64,000 nt of DNA from Bathymodiolus brooksi (taxonomy: Eukaryota; Mollusca; Bivalvia; Mytilida; Modiolidae), in the NCBI GenBank assembly GCA_963680875.1, contig OY804588.1:81492829-81556828 (forward strand), read 5' to 3'. The notes under the pieces were generated by a model. That model was given only the letters and a program-made list of their open reading frames with translations, made no database searches and was not told the origin of the DNA. A program made the translations under genes and the position numbers. Shown here one piece after another: positions 28,957 to 40,079 of the stretch. Position 1 is the stretch's first letter, and the number at the start of each line of letters is the position of its first letter.

Positions 28957-31900
28957 GTGGCGGTCAGTTATATCACGGCGGTCAGTTATATCGTGGCGGT
29001 CAGTTATATCATGGTGGTCAGTTATATCATGGTGGTCAGTTATATCATGGCGGTCAGTTATATCGTGGCGGTCAGTTATATCGTGGTGGTCAGTTATATC
29101 ATGGTGGTCAGTTATATCATGGCGGTCAGTTATATCGTGGCGGTCAGTTATATCATGGTGGTCAGTTATATCATGGCAGTCAGTTATATCGTGGCGGTCA
29201 GTTATATCGTGGCGGTCAGTTATATCATGGTGATCAGTTATATCATGATGGTCAGTTATATCGTGGCGGTCAGTTATATCATGGTGGTCAGTTATATCAT
29301 GGTGGTCAGTTTTATCGTGGCGGTCAGTTATATCGTGGTGGTCAGTTATGTCGTGGTGGCCAGTTATATCGTGGTGGTCAGTTATATCATGGTGGTCAGT
29401 TATATCATGGTGGTCAGTTATATCATGGCGGTCAGTTATATCGTGGCGGTCAGTTATATCATGGCAGTCAGTTATATCATGGCGGTCAGTTATATCATGG
29501 CGGTCAGTTATATCGTGGTGGTCAGTTATATCGTGGTGGTCAGTTATATCGTGGTGGTCAGTTATATCATGGTGGTCAGTTATATCATGGTGGTCAGTTA
29601 TATCATGGTGGTCAGTTATATCATGGTGGTCAGTTATATCATGGCAATCAGTTATATTGTGGCGGTCAGTTATATCATGGCAGTCAGTTATATCGTGGCG
29701 GTCAGTTATATCGTGGTGGTCAGTTATATCGTGGTGGTCAGTTATATCATGGTGGTCAGTTATATCATGGTGGTCAGTTATATCATGGCGGTCATTTATA
29801 TCGTGGAGGTCAGTTATATCGTGGCAGTCAGTTATATCGTGGCGGTCAGTTATATCGTGGCGGTCAGTTATATCGTGGTGATCAGTTATATCATGATGGT
29901 CAGTTATATCGTGGCGGTCAGTTATATCATGGTGGTCAGTTATATCATGGTGGTCAGTTTTATTGTGGCGGTCAGTTATATCGTGGTGGTCAGTTATATC
30001 GTGGTGGTCAGTTATATCGTGGTGGTCAGTTATATCATGGTGGTCAGTTATATCATGGTGGTCAGTTATATCATGGTGGTCAGTTATATCGTGGCGGTCA
30101 GTTATATCATGGCAGTCAGTTATATCATGGCGGTCAGTTATATCATGGCGGTCAGTTATATCGTGGTGGTCAGTTATATCGTGGTGGTCAGTTATATCGT
30201 GGTGGTCAGTTATATCATGGTGGTCAGTTATATCATGGTGGTCAGTTATATCATGGCAATCAGTTATATTGTGGCGGTCATTTATATCATGGCAGTCAGT
30301 TATATCGTGGCGGTCAGTTATATCGTGGTGGTCAGTTATATCGTGGTGGTCAGTTATATCATGGTGGTCAGTTATATCATGGTGGTCAGTTATATCATGG
30401 TGGTCAGTTATATCATGGCGGTCAGTTATATCGTGGAGGTCAGTTTTATCATGGCGGTCAGCTATATCGTGGAGGTCAGTTATATCATGGTGGTCAGTTA
30501 TATCGTGGTGGTCAGTTATATCATGGTGGTCAGTTATATCATGGTGGTCATTTATATCATGGTGGTAAGTTATATCGTGGTGGTCAGTTATATCATGGTG
30601 GTCAGTTATATCATGGCGGTCAGTTATATCATGTTGGTTAGTTATATCATGGTGGTCAGTTATATCATGGTGGTCAGTTATATCATGGTGGTCAGTTATA
30701 TCATGGCGATCAGTTATATCGTGGTGGTCAGTTATATCATGGCGGTCAGTTATATCGTGGAGGTCAGTTATATCGTGGTGGTCAGTTATATCGTGGTGGT
30801 CAGTTATATCGTGGTGGTCAGTTATATCATGGTGGTCAGTTATATCGTGGTGGTCAGTTATATCGTGGCAGTCATTTATATCGTGGCGGTCAGTTATATC
30901 GTGGCGGTCAGTTATATCGTGGCGGTCAGTTATATCGTGGTGGTCAGTTATATCATGGTGGTCAGTTATATCATGGCGGTCAGTTATATCGTGGCGGTCA
31001 GTTATATCGTGGTGGTCAGTTATATCATGGTGGTCAGTTATATCATGGCGGTCAGTTATATCGTGGCGGTCAGTTATATCATGGTGGTCAGTTATATCAT
31101 GGCAGTCAGTTATATCGTGGCGGTCAGTTATATCGTGGCGGTCAGTTATATCATGGTGATCAGTTATATCATGATGGTCAGTTATATCGTGGCGGTCAGT
31201 TATATCATGGTGGTCAGTTATATCATGGTGGTCAGTTTTATCGTGGCGGTCAGTTATATCGTGGTGGTCAGTTATGTCGTGGTGGCCAGTTATATCGTGG
31301 TGGTCAGTTATATCATGGTGGTCAGTTATATCATGGTGGTCAGTTATATCATGGCGGTCAGTTATATCGTGGCGGTCAGTTATATCATGGCAGTCAGTTA
31401 TATCATGGCGGTCAGTTATATCATGGCGGTCAGTTATATCGTGGTGGTCAGTTATATCGTGGTGGTCAGTTATATCGTGGTGGTCAGTTATATCATGGTG
31501 GTCAGTTATATCATGGTGGTCAGTTATATCATGGTGGTCAGTTATATCATGGTGGTCAGTTATATCATGGCAATCAGTTATATTGTGGCGGTCAGTTATA
31601 TCATGGCAGTCAGTTATATCGTGGCGGTCAGTTATATCGTGGTGGTCAGTTATATCGTGGTGGTCAGTTATATCATGGTGGTCAGTTATATCATGGTGGT
31701 CAGTTATATCATGGCGGTCATTTATATCGTGGAGGTCAGTTATATCGTGGCAGTCAGTTATATCGTGGCGGTCAGTTATATCGTGGCGGTCAGTTATATC
31801 GTGGTGATCAGTTATATCATGATGGTCAGTTATATCGTGGCGGTCAGTTATATCATGGTGGTCAGTTATATCATGGTGGTCAGTTTTATTGTGGCGGTCA

Positions 31901-32810
31901 GTTATATCGTGGTGGTCAGTTATATCGTGGTGGTCAGTTATATCGTGGTGGTCAGTTATATCATGGTGGTCAGTTATATCATGGTGGTCAGTTATATCAT
32001 GGTGGTCAGTTATATCGTGGCGGTCAGTTATATCATGGCAGTCAGTTATATCATGGCGGTCAGTTATATCATGGCGGTCAGTTATATCGTGGTGGTCAGT
32101 TATATCGTGGTGGTCAGTTATATCGTGGTGGTCAGTTATATCATGGTGGTCAGTTATATCATGGTGGTCAGTTATATCATGGCAATCAGTTATATTGTGG
32201 CGGTCATTTATATCATGGCAGTCAGTTATATCGTGGCGGTCAGTTATATCGTGGTGGTCAGTTATATCGTGGTGGTCAGTTATATCATGGTGGTCAGTTA
32301 TATCATGGTGGTCAGTTATATCATGGTGGTCAGTTATATCATGGCGGTCAGTTATATCGTGGAGGTCAGTTTTATCATGGCGGTCAGCTATATCGTGGAG
32401 GTCAGTTATATCATGGTGGTCAGTTATATCGTGGTGGTCAGTTATATCATGGTGGTCAGTTATATCATGGTGGTCATTTATATCATGGTGGTAAGTTATA
32501 TCGTGGTGGTCAGTTATATCATGGTGGTCAGTTATATCATGGCGGTCAGTTATATCATGTTGGTTAGTTATATCATGGTGGTCAGTTATATCATGGTGGT
32601 CAGTTATATCATGGTGGTCAGTTATATCATGGCGATCAGTTATATCGTGGTGGTCAGTTATATCATGGCGGTCAGTTATATCGTGGAGGTCAGTTATATC
32701 GTGGTGGTCAGTTATATCGTGGTGGTCAGTTATATCGTGGTGGTCAGTTATATCATGGTGGTCAGTTATATCGTGGTGGTCAGTTATATCGTGGCAGTCA
32801 TTTATATCGT
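28957..32810. repeat. higher-order repeat of the 18-bp array, period 1,926 bp (107 units)
   Basis: The variant order in about 28,957-30,882 recurs in about 30,883-32,808. For example GTCAGTTATGTCGTGGTGGC is at 29,341 and 31,267, the TATTGTGGCGGTCATTTATA unit at 30,266 and 32,192, and the stop-bearing TTGGTTAG at 30,635 and 32,561. All are 1,926 bp apart, exactly 107 units of 18 bp. Copies are almost identical, implying a recent unequal exchange. Confidence 0.88.
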
Positions 32811-32937
32811 GGCGGTCAGTTATATCGTGGCGGTCAGTTATATCGTGGCGGTCAGTTATATCGTGGTGGTCAGTTATATCGTGGTGGTCAGTTATATCAT
32901 GGTGGTCAGTTATATCATGGCGGTCAGTTATATCATG

Positions 32938-35900
32938 GCGTCAGTTATATCGTGGAGGTCAGTTATATCATGGCGGTCAGTTATATCATGGAGGTCAGTT
33001 ATATCATGGTGGTCAGTTATATCGTGGTGGTCAGTTATATCATGGTGGTCAGTTATATCATGGTGGTCAGTTATATCATGGTGGTCAGTTATATCATGGT
33101 GGTCAGTTATATCATGGTGGTCAGTTATATCATGGTGGTCAGTTATATCATGGCGGTCAGTTATATCGTGGAGGTCAGTTATATCATGGCGGTCAGTTAT
33201 ATCGTGGTGGTCAGTTATATCATGGTGGTCAGTTATATCGTGGCGGTCAGTTATATCATGGTGATCAGTTATATCATGATGGTCAGTTATATCGTGGCGG
33301 TCAGTTATATCATGGTGGTCAGTTATATCATGGCGGTCAGTTTTATCGTGGCGGTCAGTTATATCGTGGTGGTCAGTTATGTCGTGGTGGTCAGTTATAT
33401 CGTGGTGGTCAGTTATATCATGGTGGTCAGTTATATCATGGTGGTCAGTTATATCATGGCGGTCAGTTATATCGTGGCGGTCAGTTATATCATGGCAGTC
33501 AATTATATCATGGCGGTCAGTTATATCATGGCGATCAGTTATATCGTGGTGGTCAGTTATATCGTGGTGGTCAGTTATATCATGGTGGTCAGTTATATCA
33601 TGGTGGTCAGTTATATCATGGTGGTCAGTTATATCATGGTGGTCAGTTATATCATGGCAATCAGTTATATTGTGGCGGTCAGTTATATCATGGCAGTCAG
33701 TTATATCGTGGCGGTCAGATATATCGTGGTGGTCAGTTATATCGTGGTGGTCAGTTATATCATGGTGGTCAGTTATATCATGGTGGTCAGTTATATCATG
33801 GTGGTCAGTTATATCATGGCGGTCATTTATATCGTGGAGGTCAGTTATATCGTGGCAGTCAGTTATATCGTGGCGGTCAGTTATATCGTGGCGGTCAGTT
33901 ATATCGTGGTGATCAGTTATATCATGATGGTCAGTTATATCGTGGCGGTCAGTTATATCATGGTGGTCAGTTATATCATGGTGGTCAGTTTTATCGTGGC
34001 GGTCAGTTATATCGTGGTGGTCAGTTATATCGTGGTGGTCAGTTATATCGTGGTGGTCAGTTATATCATGGTGGTCAGTTATATCATGGTGGTCAGTTAT
34101 ATCATGGCGGTCAGTTATATCGTGGCGGTCAGTTATATCATGGCAGTCAGTTATATCATGGCGGTCAGTTATATCATGGCGGTCAGTTATATCGTGGTGG
34201 TCAGTTATATCGTGGTGGTCAGTTATATCGTGGTGGTCAGTTATATCATGGTGGTCAGTTATATCATGGTGGTCAGTTATATCATGGTGGTCAGTTATAT
34301 CATGGCAATCAGTTATATTGTGGCGGTCATTTATATCATGGCAGTCAGTTATATCGTGGCGGTCAGTTATATCATGGTGGTCAGTTATATCGTGGTGGTC
34401 AGTTATATCATGGTGGTCAGTTATATCATGGTGGTCAGTTATATCATGGCGGTCAGTTATATCGTGGAGGTCAGTTATATCGTGGCGGTCAGTTATATCG
34501 TGGAGGTCAGTTATATCATGGTGGTCAGTTATATCGTGGTGGTCAGTTATATCATGGTGGTCAGTTATATCATGGTGGTCATTTATATCATGGTGGTCAG
34601 TTATATCGTGGTGGTCAGTTATATCATGGTGGTCAGTTATATCATGGCGGTCAGTTATATCATGTTGGTCAGTTATATCATGGTGGTCAGTTATATCATG
34701 GTGGTCAGTTATATCATGGTGGTCAGTTATATCATGGCGATCAGTTATATCGTGGTGGTCAGTTATATCATGGCGGTCAGTTATATCGTGGAGGTCAGTT
34801 ATATCATGGTGGTCAGTTATATCATGGTGGTCAGTTATATCATGGCAATCAGTTATATTGTGGCGGTCATTTATATCATGGCAGTCAGTTATATCGTGGC
34901 GGTCAGTTATATCGTGGTGGTCAGTTATATCGTGGTGGTCAGTTATATCATGGTGGTCAGTTATATCATGGTGGTCAGTTATATCATGGTGGTCAGTTAT
35001 ATCATGGCGGTCAGTTATATCGTGGAGGTCAGTTTTATCATGGCGGTCAGCTATATCGTGGAGGTCAGTTATATCATGGTGGTCAGTTATATCGTGGTGG
35101 TCAGTTATATCATGGTGGTCAGTTATATCATGGTGGTCATTTATATCATGGTGGTCAGTTATATCGTGGTGGTCAGTTATATCATGGTGGTCAGTTATAT
35201 CATGGCGGTCAGTTATATCATGTTGGTTAGTTATATCATGGTGGTCAGTTATATCATGGTGGTCAGTTATATCATGGTGGTCAGTTATATCATGGCGATC
35301 AGTTATATCGTGGTGGTCAGTTATATCATGGTGGTCAGTTATATCGTGGAGGTCAGTTATATCGTGGTGGTCAGTTATATCGTGGTGGTCAGTTATATCG
35401 TGGTGGTCAGTTATATCATGGTGGTCAGTTATATCGTGGTGGTCAGTTATATCGTGGCAGTCATTTATATCGTGGCGGTCAGTTATATCGTGGCGGTCAG
35501 TTATATCGTGGCGGTCAGTTATATCGTGGTGGTCAGTTATATCGTGGTGGTCAGTTATATCATGGTGGTCAGTTATATCATGGCGGTCAGTTATATCATG
35601 GCGGTCAGTTATATCGTGGAGGTCAGTTATATCATGGCGGTCAGTTATATCATGGAGGTCAGTTATATCATGGTGGTCAGTTATATCGTGGTGGTCAGTT
35701 ATATCATGGTGGTCAGTTATATCATGGTGGTCAGTTATATCATGGTGGTCAGTTATATCATGGTGGTCAGTTATATCATGGTGGTCAGTTATATCATGGT
35801 GGTCAGTTATATCATGGCGGTCAGTTATATCGTGGAGGTCAGTTATATCATGGCGGTCAGTTATATCGTGGTGGTCAGTTATTTCATGGTGGTCAGTTAT

Positions 35901-38000
35901 ATCGTGGCGGTCAGTTATATCATGGTGATCAGTTATATCATGATGGTCAGTTATATCGTGGCGGTCAGTTATATCATGGTGGTCAGTTATATCATGGCGG
36001 TCAGTTTTATCGTGGCGGTCAGTTATATCGTGGTGGTCAGTTATGTCGTGGTGGTCAGTTATATCGTGGTGGTCAGTTATATCATGGTGGTCAGTTATAT
36101 CATGGTGGTCAGTTATATCATGGCGGTCAGTTATATCGTGGCGGTCAGTTATATCATGGCAGTCAGTTATATCATGGCGGTCAGTTATATCATGGCGATC
36201 AGTTATATCGTGGTGGTCAGTTATATCGTGGTGGTCAGTTATATCATGGTGGTCAGTTATATCATGGTGGTCAGTTATATCATGGTGGTCAGTTATATCA
36301 TGGTGGTCAGTTATATCATGGCAATCAGTTATATTGTGGCGGTCAGTTATATCATGGCAGTCAGTTATATCGTGGCGGTCAGATATATCGTGGTGGTCAG
36401 TTATATCGTGGTGGTCAGTTATATCATGGTGGTCAGTTATATCATGGTGGTCAGTTATATCATGGTGGTCAGTTATATCATGGCGGTCATTTATATCGTG
36501 GAGGTCAGTTATATCGTGGCAGTCAGTTATATCGTGGCGGTCAGTTATATCGTGGCGGTCAGTTATATCGTGGTGATCAGTTATATCATGATGGTCAGTT
36601 ATATCGTGGCGGTCAGTTATATCATGGTGGTCAGTTATATCATGGTGGTCAGTTTTATCGTGGCGGTCAGTTATATCGTGGTGGTCAGTTATATCGTGGT
36701 GGTCAGTTATATCGTGGTGGTCAGTTATATCATGGTGGTCAGTTATATCATGGTGGTCAGTTATATCATGGTGGTCAGTTATATCGTGGCGGTCAGTTAT
36801 ATCATGGCAGTCAGTTATATCATGGCGGTCAGTTATATCATGGCGGTCAGTTATATCGTGGTGGTCAGTTATATCGTGGTGGTCAGTTATATCGTGGTGG
36901 TCAGTTATATCATGGTGGTCAGTTATATCATGGTGGTCAGTTATATCATGGTGGTCAGTTATATCATGGCAATCAGTTATATTGTGGCGGTCATTTATAT
37001 CATGGCAGTCAGTTATATCGTGGCGGTCAGTTATATCATGGTGGTCAGTTATATCGTGGTGGTCAGTTATATCATGGTGGTCAGTTATATCATGGTGGTC
37101 AGTTATATCATGGCGGTCAGTTATATCGTGGAGGTCAGTTATATCGTGGCGGTCAGTTATATCGTGGAGGTCAGTTATATCATGGTGGTCAGTTATATCG
37201 TGGTGGTCAGTTATATCATGGTGGTCAGTTATATCATGGTGGTCATTTATATCATGGTGGTCAGTTATATCGTGGTGGTCAGTTATATCATGGTGGTCAG
37301 TTATATCATGGCGGTCAGTTATATCATGTTGGTCAGTTATATCATGGTGGTCAGTTATATCATGGTGGTCAGTTATATCATGGTGGTCAGTTATATCATG
37401 GCGATCAGTTATATCGTGGTGGTCAGTTATATCATGGCGGTCAGTTATATCGTGGAGGTCAGTTATATCGTGGTGGTCAGTTATATCGTGGCAGTCATTT
37501 ATATCGTGGCGGTCAGTTATATCGTGGCGGTCAGTTATATCATGGCGGTCAGTTATATCGTGGTGGTCAGTTATATCGTGGTGGTCAGTTATATCATGGT
37601 GGTCAGTTATATCATGGTGGTCAGTTATATCATGGCGGTCAGTTATATCGTGGAGGTCAGTTATATCATGGCGGTCAGTTATATCATGGAGGTCAGTTAT
37701 ATCATGGTGGTCAGTTATATTGTGGTGGTCAGTTATATCATGGTGGTCAGTTATATCATGGTGGTCAGTTATATCATGGTGGTCAGTTATATCATGGTGG
37801 TCAGTTATATCATGGTGGTCAGTTATATCATGGTGGTCAGTTATATCATGGCGGTCAGTTATATCGTGGAGGTCAGTTATATCATGGCGGTCAGTTATAT
37901 CGTGGTGGTCAGTTATATCATGGTGGTCAGTTATATCATGGTGGTTAATATATAGTTATATCGTGGCAGTCAGTTATATCGTGGCAGTCAGTTATATCAT
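32938..38000. repeat. higher-order repeat of the 18-bp array, period 2,664 bp (148 units)
   Basis: Units in about 32,950-35,612 recur in about 35,614-37,650: the GTCAGTTATGTCGTGGTGGT unit (33,372 and 36,036), TGTGGCGGTCATTTATATC (34,320 and 36,984) and CAGATATATCGTGGTGGTC (33,716 and 36,380), offset 2,664 = 148x18. Several hundred bases present in the first copy (around 34,810-35,230) are missing from the second. The block starting GTGGAGGTCAGTTATATC, CATGGCGG, CATGGAGG appears a third time near 37,650. Confidence 0.8.
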
Positions 38001-38479
38001 TGCTGTCAGTTATATCATGGTGGTCAGTTATATCATGGTGGTGAGTTATATCATGGTGGTCAGTTATATCATGGTGGTCAGTTATATCATGGTGGTCAGT
38101 TATATCGTGGCGGTCAGTTATATCATGGTGGTCAGTTATATCGTGGTGGTCAGTTATATCGTGGCGGTCAGTTATATCATGATGGTCAGTTATATCGTGG
38201 CGGTCAGTTATATTGTGGCAGTCAGTTATTTCATGGTCAATTATATCATGATGGTCAGTTATATCGTGGCGGTCAGTTTTATTGATGGAAGAAACCACCG
38301 ACATGTCGTAAGTCACTGACAAACTTTATCACATAATGTTGTATCGAGTGCACCTCGCCATGAACGGGGTTCGAACTCACACCTTTAGTGGTAATACCGT
38401 AATAGGCACTGATTGCACAGGTAGTTGCTAATCCAACTACCTTACGACGACGATCACGACGGCTTCTAAAATAAATGAT

Positions 38480-38700
38480 AATTAATGGCTAGTGTAGATC
38501 AACAATTTATGTTAGAGATCATGAATATTATGAGGTATACATCAGATAAGTAAAACTTCTAAGATCCACAACGGATTATTTAACATAGATTTCAAATAAA
38601 AGGAATGCTTACAATGCAAACAATAAAAAAATAACTTTCTATAAAAGTAAAAATATAATGATTAGTCAGTAAACATGTATTAAGTATAAACGACTAAACA
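38480..38700. other. AT-rich spacer
   Basis: Short stretch between the SINE head and the palindromic 88-bp repeats. Nothing recognised. Confidence 0.35.
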
Positions 38701-39300
38701 TGACTTAGTAATTATACATATTATTAAACAGTTTTGTGACATTGACATGTTTAGTTACTAAACGTCTTAAAATGACTAAAAATACAATTTATTAAGCAGA
38801 TTGGAAGATGTGAGTCACTTGTGACATTGACATGTTTAGTTACTAAACATGTTAAACTGGCTGAAAAAGATACATTTGATTAAACAGATTGGAACATGTG
38901 AGTCATTTTAGACATTGAAATGTTTAGTTACTAAACATGTTTAAATTATTCAAAAAAGATACATTTGATTAAACAGATTGGAACATGTGAGTCATTTTAG
39001 ACATTGACATGTTTAGTTACTAAACGTGTTTAAATTATTAAAAAAAGATACATTTGATTAAACAGTTTGGAAGATGTGAGTCGTTTGTGACATTGACATG
39101 TTTAGTTACTAAAGATCTTAAAATAACTGAAAAAGATGAATTTTTTTTTATTAAAACAGATTGAAAGATGTGTGTCATTTGTGACATTGACATGTTTAGT
39201 TACTAAACGTTTTAAAATAACTGAAAAACATCCCAAAACATTATTAAACAGATTGAAAGATGTGTGTCATTTGTGACATCATGTACATTGAGCTTGATAC
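38700..39300. repeat. 88-bp tandem repeat with a palindromic core, about 6.5 copies
   Basis: The marker GACATTGACATG recurs at 38,738, 38,823, 38,911 (variant), 39,000, 39,089, 39,183 and 39,274, a period of 85-94 bp. Each unit carries ACATGTTTAGTTACTAAACR. The best copies (about 38,829 and 38,917) extend to a perfect inverted repeat with 10-bp arms (ACATGTTTAG / CTAAACATGT) around TTA. The rest of the unit is AAACAGATTGGAAGATGTGA with an A-rich linker. The last copy is truncated before the palindrome. The palindrome is better conserved than the linker, whose length varies. Confidence 0.88.
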
Positions 39301-39304
39301 ATGT

Positions 39305-40079
39305 TAAATATATTTAATGTTCATTGTTTAACAAAAATCACAGAAACTGGTTCCTGCACAAGTACTAAATTGTAATGGAACCAGTCCAGTTATCACGGTT
39401 ATGTTAATCCTGAGCGACTTTGAAATCACTCAAGTAATTGATTTGGCACAACATAGAGTACTATTCCAACGCTTTGATATTTCTGAATTAAAACATTGGT
39501 TTTAAACCTATTAGCGTATATACTAGTTGATTTTGGTCATTCATACATTTCATTGGCTCTAGTTCCTTAATTGTAGCTTTAGTGAACAATAGGCCTACTC
39601 GAATCAAGTCATTTTGGCAATTCAAATTAGTAATTCAACACAACAGGGAAATAATATATCACACGGTTCGCCACAGGTGCAATAGTAAATTTAAGGACCC
39701 TGCTCCATTAGATAATTTTGTTTCTAGTAATCAGTTATAGTCTTAAATTTTCACTTCAAATATGTTGATCGGAAGTATATTTTATTTCGACTAAACATTG
39801 TGAAAAAAATTAATGGATTCAGGATTTATGATTAACGTTTGACGACCGAATAGCATGTACAATGTACATGTATATATATTTTTAAAAGTGAGAATTTAAA
39901 ACTATTAATTACTAAAAAAAAAAAAAAAAATTAAAGCAAAAAATAGAAAAAACAATACAAAAAGGAGAAGGGTCCTGTCCTCAAGTGTCCTTGGATTCGC
40001 TGTAACAATTGAGTTTGACTCCTATTAAATCGAGTTATTTGGCACCTATCCTATAAAAGTACATGTGTACATCTATTTA
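39305..40079. other. 3' flank of the DUF229 gene
   Basis: Likely contains the 3' UTR of the minus-strand gene at 40,080-42,026. An AATAAA polyadenylation signal, read on the minus strand, lies at 39,781-39,786, about 300 bp beyond the stop. An A17-18 run at 39,914-39,931 and nearby A-rich sequence are the only other notable elements. No second gene is visible. Confidence 0.45.

Larger units (their letters stand above)
28948..38277. repeat. 18-bp satellite array (about 518 copies) derived from the SINE tail
   Basis: The unit is CAGTTATATCRTGGYGGT, with most variation at CGT/CAT and GGC/GGT. The unit has no stop codon in three forward frames (GGQLYR, SVISWR, AVSYIV hexapeptides) or in one reverse frame (HDITDR), so very long open frames appear, up to 1,667 codons. 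They have no start context, no unique domain and no conserved reading frame: a one-base deletion at about 32,940 (GGCGTCAG) shifts phase, and TTGGTTAG creates a stop in one frame at 30,635, 32,561 and 35,223. I treat all of them as non-coding. The right end is irregular (37,942-38,270, with short units such as CATGGTCAATTATATC), as at an array edge. Confidence 0.97.
28917..38470 (-). mobile_element. SINE split by a 9.3-kb internal satellite expansion
   Basis: On the minus strand, the tRNA-like head lies at the right end. Its B box reads GAGTTCGAACCCC (complement of about 38,359-38,371), preceded by TAGTTGGATTAGCAACTACC. It is followed by the body (GATAAAGTTTGTCAGTGAC, GGTGGTTTCTTCC) down to AATAAAACTGACCGCC at about 38,270. 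The remaining 3' part, CGATATAACTGAAATATTG and TTGAAAGTCGCGTTAAC, lies at 28,920-28,965. Everything between is the 18-bp array, whose unit is the SINE's own ACTGACCGCCACGATATA. The copies at 58,297-58,466 and 62,573-62,765 show the same body and tail without the expansion. The colinearity of the two flanks is what supports one parental element. Confidence 0.85.

Noticed and set aside
28776..37955. Very long open frames (621, 1,435, 1,667, 536 and 445 codons) as repeat proteins
   Set aside because: They are consequences of an 18-bp unit lacking stops in four frames. No unique domain, phase is lost at 32,940, and frames overlap each other completely.
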